DNA of 6,097 nt, from contig SCSY01000001.1 of the NCBI GenBank assembly GCA_004298625.1, forward strand, positions 1-6,097, written 5' to 3'. Shown here piece after piece: positions 1 through 5,030 of the stretch. A program made the translations under genes and the position numbers. This DNA is from Nitrospirota bacterium (lineage in GTDB: Bacteria > Nitrospirota > Thermodesulfovibrionia > Thermodesulfovibrionales > UBA1546). Under the pieces are notes generated by a model. The model was not told the origin of the DNA and searched no databases. It was given only the letters and a program-made list of their open reading frames with translations. Every line of letters starts with the position of its first letter. The stretch's first letter is position 1.

Positions 1-162
1 TGCTGAGATGCCTTCCTTAATAGCCTGTATATGCCATTCCTGCACAGTAAGAAACTCTTCAAGAGCTTGAGTTGCTAAAGAAGATTTTGGCGTATGCGTG
101 GTTTTGGCTAAGGTTTCAAGTCTCTGGGCTAAATTACCTTTTATTGTTAAAGTCGCTCCCAT
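1..162 (-). CDS. Ribbon-helix-helix (CopG/ParD/RelB-like) antitoxin, N-terminal part, cut by window edge
   Basis: The frame opens with ATG at 162 and stays open for 54 codons to the left edge, so the C-terminus is missing. The protein starts MGATLTIKGNLAQRLETLAK, then has a helix with the run SSLATQALEEFL, then VQEWHIQAIKEGISA. A short beta strand (TLTIKG), an amphipathic helix and a second helix ending in ALEEFL, followed by a Glu-Trp-x-x-x-x-Ile-x-x-Gly-Ile motif, is the layout of small ribbon-helix-helix antitoxins that partner RelE/ParE-type toxins. In that family the strand binds operator DNA, the protein dimerises, and the C-terminal tail neutralises the toxin. Such proteins are usually about 75-95 residues, so 20-40 residues and any toxin gene lie beyond position 1. 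A GAGGTAGGTG stretch just upstream of the ATG can serve as ribosome binding site. The family call comes from reading the sequence; the toxin partner is inferred. Confidence 0.7.
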   Translation of the reverse strand, partial: MGATLTIKGNLAQRLETLAKTTHTPKSSLATQALEEFLTVQEWHIQAIKEGISA

Positions 163-187
163 ATTTCACCTACCTCTATTTTTTTCA

Positions 188-215
188 AGTATAACATAAA
201 TATTATTGTCGTAAA
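188..215 (-). promoter_or_regulatory. Possible sigma-70 promoter of the antitoxin-like gene
   Basis: On the minus strand TTTACG (215-210) and TATACT (193-188) are 16 bp apart. They match the -35 consensus at 4 of 6 and the -10 consensus at 5 of 6 positions. The -35 lies in the last codons of folK, so the antitoxin gene could be transcribed independently of folK. Transcription would start near 181, giving a leader of about 19 nt that carries the GAGGTAGG ribosome binding site. AT-rich DNA yields such matches by chance, so the call is tentative. Confidence 0.4.
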
Positions 216-661
216 TTCGCTGCCATTTCTCTTACAGTCTTTCCCGTAACCGGATGTCTTTTATCCGGCGCGATCTCGGCCAAAGGCCTCAGGACAAATT
301 CTCTCTCGTGCATAAATGGATGTGGGATTTCGAGGTGAGGCGTTTCAACAATCAGGTCATCGTATAAAAGTATATCAAGGTCAATAACCCGCCGCCCCCA
401 TTTGACAGATTTAGTCCTGCCCATCTGGTTTTCTATGTTTTTTAAGATACCGAGCAGGTCTTCAGGTTTTTTGTTGGTCTCTGCCTCAATTGCCATGTTG
501 ATAAACTTCGGCTGCTCTTTCACTCCCCACGGCTCTGTCTCATACGTTGAGGACTGTTTTTTTACAGCAATGCCATTTTCTTTTAGGAGGTTTATTGCTT
601 TTCGACAGTTGTCTTCCCTGTTTCCGAGATTTGACCCTATGCCGATGAATATGGTTGCCAT
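203..661 (-). CDS. folK: 2-amino-4-hydroxy-6-hydroxymethyldihydropteridine diphosphokinase (HPPK)
   Basis: FolK is a cytoplasmic enzyme that transfers pyrophosphate from ATP to 6-hydroxymethyl-7,8-dihydropterin, the step before dihydropteroate synthase in folate synthesis. The 152-residue length is usual for a stand-alone HPPK. Visible motifs are the N-terminal GIGSNLGNR (residues 7-15), STYETEPWG (38-46) and QPKFINM (50-56), which help form the pterin pocket, and the family signature KWGRRVIDLDIL (87-98), whose Asp94 and Asp96 should bind the two magnesium ions. The late PHPFMHEREFVLRPLAEIAP segment is also typical. The ATG at 661 is the only plausible start, because an in-frame TAA lies about 20 nt upstream. 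There is no clear Shine-Dalgarno sequence in front of it. It follows dapL on the same strand across a large palindrome and no good promoter is visible, so it is probably reached by transcription from dapL. Nothing in the coding sequence looks damaged. Confidence 0.96.
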   Translation of the reverse strand: MATIFIGIGSNLGNREDNCRKAINLLKENGIAVKKQSSTYETEPWGVKEQPKFINMAIEAETNKKPEDLLGILKNIENQMGRTKSVKWGRRVIDLDILLYDDLIVETPHLEIPHPFMHEREFVLRPLAEIAPDKRHPVTGKTVREMAANLRQ

Positions 662-685
662 TATCTGTATGGATAATTATGTTTC

Positions 686-822
686 AGATGGCGGGAGGAA
701 ATTGTCTTTGAGCGGTTTTTTTTGCCGATATTCCCAAAGAATATTTCTATTGAATTAATCAAGAGGCAAAAACCTCGGAGCGAAGCGAGAATGAGCGAAA
801 AGATTGTTTCCTCCCGCCATCT
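686..822. repeat. 137-bp imperfect palindromic intergenic element between dapL and folK
   Basis: The outer arms 686-701 (AGATGGCGGGAGGAAA) and 807-822 are perfect 16 bp inverted repeats. A second nested pairing exists between 714-726 (GG, eight T, GCC) and 765-774 (GGCAAAAACC). The region between the stems on the right side holds a 7 bp direct repeat GAGCGAA (778-784 and 793-799). The right arm overlaps the last two bases of the dapL stop codon. No U-run follows the outer stem in the dapL-folK direction, so it is not a standard intrinsic terminator. It could be a MITE-like or REP-like dispersed element, or an RNA hairpin acting on dapL mRNA stability or folK translation. Only one copy is in this window, so dispersal cannot be judged. 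No flanking target duplication is evident. Confidence 0.75.
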
Positions 823-1987
823 ACAGTACCTTTTTTATCCTCTCAAGCGCTTCTTTTATCCTCTCAACCGGTACCGTAAGTGCAAATCTCACATATCCTT
901 CTCCTGGCGCTCCAAAGCCATTACCGGGCGTGGTAAGGATACCTGCCTTATCGAGAAGAAGAGCAACAAAACTGGAGGAATCAAAGCCGGAAGGGACCTT
1001 TGTCCATAGATAGAAAGTTGCTTTCGGCTTGATCGCATTAAGTCCAATGCCTTTGAGCCCTGAGTAGAGTGCGTCTCTTCTCTCCTGGTAGGTCTTCCTT
1101 ATATCGGAGAGCACAGAATCGCTTGTGCCAAGCGCTGCGATGGAAGCCTCCTGTACTGCCTGAAAAACACCTGAATCGAGATTCGACTTTATCTTGCCGA
1201 GGCCCGCAAGTATATCCTTATTGCCTGCTGCAAAACCAATTCTCCATCCGGTCATGTTATATGTTTTTGAAAGTGAATGCATTTCTATGCCTACCTCTTT
1301 TGCCCCTTCTATCTCAAGAAAACTGACAGGTTTTTCATTGTCATAATAAACCTCTGAGTAAGCGGCATCATGGCATACGATGATGTTATATCTCAGGGCA
1401 ATGCTTACAACATCTTTGTAAAATTCCGCAGATGCGGTCGCAGAGGTCGGGTTATTGGGATAATTAACGAACATTAGTTTTGCTTTTTTTAATACAGCCT
1501 CAGGTATTGCCTTGAAATCAGGAAGAAAACTGTTTTCTTCCTTCAATGGCATAAAATAGCTCTCTCCTCCTGCGAACAACGTCCCTACGGGATAGACAGG
1601 ATATCCGGGCGAGGGAACGAGGACCACATCTCCGGGATTAACGAATGCCAATGGAATATGACCTATGCCTTCTTTTGAGCCGATCAGGGACAGCACTTCA
1701 TTTGAAGGGTCCAGAGAAACATTAAACCTTTTCTTATACCATTCCGCAACTGCCTTTCTGTACGAAAGCATGCCCTCATACGAGGGATAGCGGTGGTAGG
1801 CAGGATTTTCAACCGCCTTTTTCATTGCGTCCACAATATGCTTTGGGGTGGGAATATCAGGGTCGCCGATGCTTAAGTCTATAAGGTCAACACCTTTTGC
1901 AAGGGCGTCTTGCTTCATCTTGTCTATTGCGGCAAAGAGATAAGGCGGAAGATTCTTTACTCTGTCGGATAGCTGAATAGATATCAT
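821..1987 (-). CDS. dapL: LL-diaminopimelate aminotransferase (class I/II PLP enzyme)
   Basis: DapL converts tetrahydrodipicolinate directly to LL-2,6-diaminopimelate with glutamate as amino donor. It replaces the succinylase or acetylase steps on the way to lysine and peptidoglycan. The 388-residue protein is a complete fold-type I aminotransferase. Visible features are LSIGDPDIPTP (38-48), RYPSYEG (66-72), GSKEGIGH (103-110), the cofactor-contacting NYPNNPTSA (175-183), Asp207 in CHDAAY for the pyridine nitrogen, the lysine that should form the Schiff base (Lys241 in SLSKTYNMTGWRIG), Arg249 for cofactor phosphate, and Arg367 in YVRFAL for substrate carboxylate. The text-wide resemblance is to the DapL branch rather than aspartate or alanine aminotransferases, though related branches share most motifs. 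A GGGGAGG Shine-Dalgarno lies 13 nt before the ATG, a somewhat long spacing, and no nearer start exists. It diverges from the TPR/cNMP gene; folK lies downstream on the same strand. Confidence 0.9.
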   Translation of the reverse strand: MISIQLSDRVKNLPPYLFAAIDKMKQDALAKGVDLIDLSIGDPDIPTPKHIVDAMKKAVENPAYHRYPSYEGMLSYRKAVAEWYKKRFNVSLDPSNEVLSLIGSKEGIGHIPLAFVNPGDVVLVPSPGYPVYPVGTLFAGGESYFMPLKEENSFLPDFKAIPEAVLKKAKLMFVNYPNNPTSATASAEFYKDVVSIALRYNIIVCHDAAYSEVYYDNEKPVSFLEIEGAKEVGIEMHSLSKTYNMTGWRIGFAAGNKDILAGLGKIKSNLDSGVFQAVQEASIAALGTSDSVLSDIRKTYQERRDALYSGLKGIGLNAIKPKATFYLWTKVPSGFDSSSFVALLLDKAGILTTPGNGFGAPGEGYVRFALTVPVERIKEALERIKKVL

Positions 1988-2022
1988 TTTGTTTGAAATT
2001 CCTCCCCGAATAGTTTTCGTTT

Positions 2023-2028
2023 ATTATA
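2023..2028 (-). promoter_or_regulatory. Probable -10 element for dapL
   Basis: A perfect TATAAT reads on the minus strand 36 bp before the dapL ATG. It would place the start of transcription near 2016, giving a leader of about 29 nt that includes the GGGGAGG ribosome binding site. No good -35 hexamer is seen at 16-18 bp (ATGCGT and neighbours match poorly). The promoter is therefore either dependent on an activator or only approximately located. Confidence 0.4.
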
Positions 2029-2057
2029 TACGATAAAAGATTTTAACGCATAAAAAT

Positions 2058-2086
2058 TTGACATAAAATACGCTATTATTTAAAAT
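2058..2086 (+). promoter_or_regulatory. Strong sigma-70-type promoter of the TPR/cNMP gene
   Basis: TTGACA (2058-2063) is a perfect -35 hexamer. After exactly 17 bp it is followed by TAAAAT (2081-2086), which matches TATAAT at five of six bases. The expected start of transcription is near 2093, only about 9-10 nt before the ATG at 2102. The gene would therefore have a very short leader with no Shine-Dalgarno sequence. Confidence 0.7.
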
Positions 2087-2101
2087 TACTACAATAAAAA
2101 T

Positions 2102-3079
2102 ATGAGTAAAAAATACTGGGAAACATATTTTGATGCCCTGAGGAAGCAGGACTGGCAAAAGGCGCTGCAAGCGCTTAATTCCGTCTTGAAAGATGAACCA
2201 AACAATTCTCAGGTGCATCTGAAGATCGGGGATATTTTTCAGAAGGCAGGAGATATGAGCAGCGCAATTACTGCCTATCATCAATCTGCGTGGCTTCTCG
2301 TGAAAGAGGGTTTTTTACAGAAGGCCCTTGCTATCTATAAGATAATCCTAAGGCTTGATCCTGAAAATGCCGAGGCTGTCGCTAAATTTAAGGAGTTGCT
2401 TATGGAGGTTGAGAGTTCAAGGATGAAGTCTGCTTCTGCAACCCCTTCTTTTGAGCTGAAAATTGAGGAGAAATCCGAACAGGAGGCTGTTTCCGGATCC
2501 GAACCTTCTACGGCAAAAATGGACGATTTTTTTACCGGATCCTTCGGCGAGGTGTCTTTAGCGGGGATGCCTTCTTCTGAAATGCAGGAACAATCGGAAT
2601 TTGAAGGGCAAGCTGAACCGGCAGTATCGGATGTTTTTCTGAGCGGAGAAGAATCTGCTTCCCGTATCCCTGAATTTCTGTCATCGCTGCCTGAAGAGGA
2701 GGCAAGAGAATTGCTCGGCAGAATAAAACCGCAATTATTTTCAGCCGGCCAAAAGATTGTTGAGGAGGGAGATTCCGGAGATTCAATCTTTCTTATTAAA
2801 TCAGGGCGGGCGAGTGTTGTTGCGCATATTCTCGGCAAGGAGATAGAGCTTGCAATGCTCTCCGACGGAGATGTCTTCGGTGAAGTGGCGTTTCTTACCG
2901 GCAGACCAAGGACTGCTTCAGTAATCGCGCTTGATAAGCTTGAGCTCATAGAGTTTGATAGATTTGCTCTCGAGGAAATGTTTGAAAAATATCCTGATAT
3001 ATTGAAAAAGCTCCAGGATTTTTATCAGTCCCATGTTCAGGATACGCTCCGGAAGGTTAAAAACAGGATAAAAAAATAG
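2102..3079 (+). CDS. TPR repeat / cyclic-nucleotide-binding domain fusion protein
   Basis: This 325-residue protein has three parts. Residues 2 to about 101 are TPR-like helical pairs, with the typical Ala and Pro positions in WQKALQALNSVLKDEP and FLQKALAIYKIILRLDP. Residues 105-188 are a Ser/Glu-rich, probably disordered linker. Residues 189 to about 300 are a cAMP/cGMP-binding-type domain (FSAGQKIVEEGDSGDSIFLI, then the phosphate-binding cassette FGEVAFLTGRPRTASV with Glu261 and Arg270 retained). The C-terminus is a basic, likely helical tail (KKLQDFYQSHVQDTLRKVKN). There is no signal peptide, membrane segment or helix-turn-helix, so it is not a Crp/Fnr transcription factor. It is probably a cytoplasmic scaffold whose partner binding responds to a nucleotide, but ligand and partners are unknown. 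It forms a single-gene transcription unit with its own promoter and terminator. The ATG at 2102 is the first methionine of the TPR region and lacks a ribosome binding site. Confidence 0.88.
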   Translation: MSKKYWETYFDALRKQDWQKALQALNSVLKDEPNNSQVHLKIGDIFQKAGDMSSAITAYHQSAWLLVKEGFLQKALAIYKIILRLDPENAEAVAKFKELLMEVESSRMKSASATPSFELKIEEKSEQEAVSGSEPSTAKMDDFFTGSFGEVSLAGMPSSEMQEQSEFEGQAEPAVSDVFLSGEESASRIPEFLSSLPEEEARELLGRIKPQLFSAGQKIVEEGDSGDSIFLIKSGRASVVAHILGKEIELAMLSDGDVFGEVAFLTGRPRTASVIALDKLELIEFDRFALEEMFEKYPDILKKLQDFYQSHVQDTLRKVKNRIKK

Positions 3080-3109
3080 GGCGCTGATTTTGTCAGCGCC
3101 CTATTTTTT
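3071..3109. terminator. Bidirectional intrinsic terminator between convergent genes
   Basis: Bases 3071-3087 and 3093-3109 form a perfect 17 bp inverted repeat around the loop TTTTG. The core is GC-rich (GGGCGCTGA paired with TCAGCGCCC). The stem has six A on one side and six T on the other, so it gives a U-tract after the hairpin on either strand. It would end both the plus-strand TPR/cNMP transcript and the minus-strand transcript of the exported Lys-rich protein. The TAG stop codon of the plus-strand gene (3077-3079) lies inside the stem. Confidence 0.95.
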
Positions 3110-3127
3110 CCAACTTTAAAATGCCGA

Positions 3128-3544
3128 TTAATATCCTGCTGCTGGTTTCTTTGCAGGCTCTGCTTTCTTGGGTTCTTCCTTCTTTGCAGGTTCAGCCTTT
3201 TTTTCTACTTTCTTTTCTGCTTTTGCTTCGGCTTTTGTTACTTTTTTAGCGGTATTTTTACCGTCTGCTGTAGCGTATTTTACTGTTACCTTGTCTCCTG
3301 CCTTTACAGCAGCGAGATCCTTGTCGTCAACAGCGATAACAACATCGCCCTTTTTACCTTTTACGGTAATGGTCTTAGCTGCTGCGTCAACCGCTGCGAC
3401 TTCGCCTGTAACCTGAACTACCTTTGCTGCGACCTTCTTCTCGGTCTTTGCCGGCTCAGCCTTTTTCTCCTCTGCTGCAAAAGAAACTGAAGCAACTGCA
3501 AATACAAAAAGAGCCGCAACTATGAGAGCTATTATCTTTTTCAT
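3128..3544 (-). CDS. Exported Lys/Ala-rich small protein with a beta-strand core (hypothetical)
   Basis: Starting at the ATG at 3544, the product has 138 residues. It opens with a clear Sec signal peptide: MKK, a hydrophobic core IIALIVAALFVFAVASV, then SFAA with cleavage expected around Ala22-Ala23. An open frame continues six codons further upstream, but those codons translate the Shine-Dalgarno sequence, so 3544 is the start. After a charged stretch comes a core of about 60 residues (VTGEVAAVDAAAKTITVKG through GDKVTVKYA) with alternating beta-strand pattern and Gly-Asp-Lys-Val turn. This resembles small OB-like or DUF5666-type periplasmic domains; that link is only a resemblance. The C-terminal 40 residues are low-complexity Lys/Ala/Glu/Pro with repeats of KKAEPAKK. 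There are no cysteines or recognised metal-binding motifs. It sits 106 bp downstream of the response regulator gene on the same strand. A periplasmic, strongly basic binding or structural role is possible, but function is unknown. Confidence 0.85.
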   Translation of the reverse strand: MKKIIALIVAALFVFAVASVSFAAEEKKAEPAKTEKKVAAKVVQVTGEVAAVDAAAKTITVKGKKGDVVIAVDDKDLAAVKAGDKVTVKYATADGKNTAKKVTKAEAKAEKKVEKKAEPAKKEEPKKAEPAKKPAAGY

Positions 3545-3549
3545 AAATT

Positions 3550-3558
3550 CACCTCCTT
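3550..3558 (-). promoter_or_regulatory. Strong ribosome binding site that fixes the start at 3544
   Basis: AAGGAGGTG on the minus strand is a near-perfect Shine-Dalgarno sequence ending 5 nt before the ATG at 3544. It shows that the longer reading of the frame, starting at 3562, is spurious. Confidence 0.9.
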
Positions 3559-3585
3559 CCAATTATATTTTGTAGTGATTGCATA

Positions 3586-3601
3586 TACAATTATCATGCC
3601 A
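3586..3601 (-). promoter_or_regulatory. Candidate sigma-54 (-24/-12) promoter of the exported Lys-rich protein
   Basis: The minus strand reads TGGCATGATAATTGTA. Compared with the sigma-54 consensus TGGCAC-N5-TTGCA/T it keeps the invariant GG, the correct 10 bp gap between GG and the -12 dinucleotide, and TTG. It has GT in place of GC at -13/-12. Transcription would start near 3575, giving a leader of about 31 nt with the strong ribosome binding site. An alternative sigma-70 reading exists (TTGTAT 3590-3585, 17 bp, TATAAT 3567-3562), but it would start transcription inside the Shine-Dalgarno sequence. The adjacent gene for a sigma-54 activator adds context. Confidence 0.45.
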
Positions 3602-3625
3602 TCAGCAATCAGGCGTGTGTAATAG

Positions 3626-3641
3626 GGATTTAAGAAAATCC
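3626..3641. promoter_or_regulatory. Dyad-symmetric site, possible activator binding site
   Basis: GGATTT (3626-3631) and AAATCC (3636-3641) form a perfect 6 bp inverted repeat with a 4 bp spacer. The site lies about 50-65 bp upstream of the transcription start predicted from the candidate sigma-54 promoter. Fis-type helix-turn-helix dimers bind such dyads. No U-tract follows on the minus strand, so it is a poor terminator for the response regulator gene upstream. One site alone could be chance. Confidence 0.3.
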
Positions 3642-3650
3642 GTATACTTT

Positions 3651-5030
3651 TTAGGAAGGGTCTTCCTTTTTTGGGGAAGTGTCGGAGCCGAGCTTTTCCC
3701 ATCTGTACCAGAAAGTTTTATAACTCATGCCGAGCAACCTTGCAGCCTTCGCAGCGACATTGTTGGCTTTGGACATTGCTTTTTTCAAAAGTTCTTTTTC
3801 GAATGCATCGAAATTTATTCCCTCGTCAGGTATATCAATGCCGACGATGCCGGAGGGCTGAGACAATCTGAGCTCGCCTTTTATATCCTTCAGTGTTATC
3901 GAGTGTGAATCGCACATGAGAACAGCTTTTTCTATAACTGATTCAAGCTGCCTTATGTTCCCGGGCCAGTGATATTCGATGAGCGCCTTTATGGCTCCGT
4001 TATCTATCTCTTTTATCCTTTTTCCGAATTCCTGGTTGTATTTACTGATAAAATATTCAACCAGTTCCGGTATATCCTCTTTACGGCCCCTGAGCGGCGG
4101 AAGCTCTATTCTTATCACATTTAGTCTGTAATAGAGGTCCTCCCTGAACGTTCCTTTTTTAATTTCTTTTTCAATGTCTTTATTTGTAGCGGCAATAATT
4201 CTTACATCAACTTTTATGGCGTCTCTTCCGCCGAGTCTTCGCAATTCCTTTTCCTGAAGAACCCGCAATATCTTTGACTGGGTCATCTGCGGCAGGTCGC
4301 CGATCTCATCAAGAAATAAAGCGCCTCCGGTTGTTGCTTCAAACAGCCCTATCTTTCTGGACACAGCTCCTGTAAAGGCCCCTACTTCATATCCGAACAG
4401 TTCGCTCTCAAGCAGATTTTCAGGGATCGCAGCGCAGTTAAGAGCAGTGAAGGGTTTTGTGCGCCTCGGGCTGTTATAATGTATAGCCCTGGCGGCAAGC
4501 TCTTTGCCTGTGCCGCTCTCTCCGAGTATGAGCACAGTGGCAGGGCTTGCAGATACTTTTTTCATGATTTCCACTGCCTCTGTCATTTTTTTTGAATGTC
4601 CGATAATGCCGTCTATCTTGAACTTCTCGAACAAGGCTTTCTGAAGCTGCATATTTTCTTTGAGCAATTGGGTTCTTTCAAAGGCCCTTTTAACGGTTAT
4701 CAGCAGCACATCTTTATCCAGAGGCTTGGTTAGATAATCGAACGCGCCTTTTTTCATCGCGTCCACTGCGGAAGAGACCGAGGCGTATGCAGTCATAAGA
4801 ATAACGGCAGGCGCGAGATCTTCCTCCAGAGTCCGGCTTAGAAGTTCTACGCCGTCCATCTCTCCCATCCTCAGGTCGGTGAGTATTACATCCGGGTTGA
4901 ATATCTTTGCGGTTTTCACTGCTTCTTCACCTGAAGACGCCGTATAAGTCTCATAGCCGCTATCTTCAAGTATTGTCTTTAATATGTCTCTCTGCAATGG
5001 TTCATCATCAACAACGAGTATTCCAGGCAC
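3651..5030 (-). CDS. NtrC-family sigma-54-dependent response regulator
   Basis: This is a complete 459-residue activator in three domains. The receiver (about 1-118) has the acidic pair Asp8-Asp9, phosphoacceptor Asp52 in TDLRM, Thr80 and Lys102 in TKP. The AAA+ domain (about 140-372) has Walker A GESGTGKE (170-177), an intact GAFTGA loop (217-222) for contact with sigma-54, Walker B LFLDEIGD (Asp241-Glu242), the FREDLYYRLNV arginine-finger region (295-305) and sensor II WPGNIRQLE. The C-terminal Fis-type helix-turn-helix (about 410-447) is ANNVAAKAARLLGMSYKTFWYRW. Phosphorylation by the partner kinase should trigger oligomerisation and ATP-driven opening of sigma-54 promoters. The start is GTG, directly after the kinase stop codon, so translation is probably coupled. 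All residues needed for activity are present. The regulated genes cannot be read off the family; the sigma-54-like promoter next door is a candidate target. Confidence 0.95.
   Translation of the reverse strand: MPGILVVDDEPLQRDILKTILEDSGYETYTASSGEEAVKTAKIFNPDVILTDLRMGEMDGVELLSRTLEEDLAPAVILMTAYASVSSAVDAMKKGAFDYLTKPLDKDVLLITVKRAFERTQLLKENMQLQKALFEKFKIDGIIGHSKKMTEAVEIMKKVSASPATVLILGESGTGKELAARAIHYNSPRRTKPFTALNCAAIPENLLESELFGYEVGAFTGAVSRKIGLFEATTGGALFLDEIGDLPQMTQSKILRVLQEKELRRLGGRDAIKVDVRIIAATNKDIEKEIKKGTFREDLYYRLNVIRIELPPLRGRKEDIPELVEYFISKYNQEFGKRIKEIDNGAIKALIEYHWPGNIRQLESVIEKAVLMCDSHSITLKDIKGELRLSQPSGIVGIDIPDEGINFDAFEKELLKKAMSKANNVAAKAARLLGMSYKTFWYRWEKLGSDTSPKKEDPS

Noticed and set aside
755..820. 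A 21-codon minus-strand micro-ORF beginning one base after the dapL stop (MAGGNNLFAHSRFAPRFLPL...).
   Set aside because: It lies wholly inside the palindrome, has no clear ribosome binding site, and its composition follows from the repeat sequence, so coding is unlikely.
688..822. The palindrome as an intrinsic terminator for dapL.
   Set aside because: The arms are separated by more than 100 nt, and no U-tract follows the outer stem on the minus strand. The inner stem has T/A-rich arms, but it is not followed by a run of U either.
2335..2949. A 204-codon open frame on the minus strand opposite the TPR/cNMP gene.
   Set aside because: It is Ser-rich shadow coding complementary to the Glu-rich linker and cNMP domain, with no recognisable domain, while the plus strand shows clear conserved motifs.
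3545..3562. Six extra N-terminal codons (MEGGEF) of the exported protein from an upstream ATG at 3562.
   Set aside because: These codons translate the Shine-Dalgarno sequence, and the extension would place acidic residues before the signal peptide. The start at 3544 has ideal spacing.
3653..3672. Hairpin AGGAAG-GGT-CTTCCT followed by five T on the plus strand, terminator-like.
   Set aside because: No plus-strand gene reads into it. On the minus strand, where the regulator gene ends, no U-tract follows the stem, so it is not a terminator for that gene.
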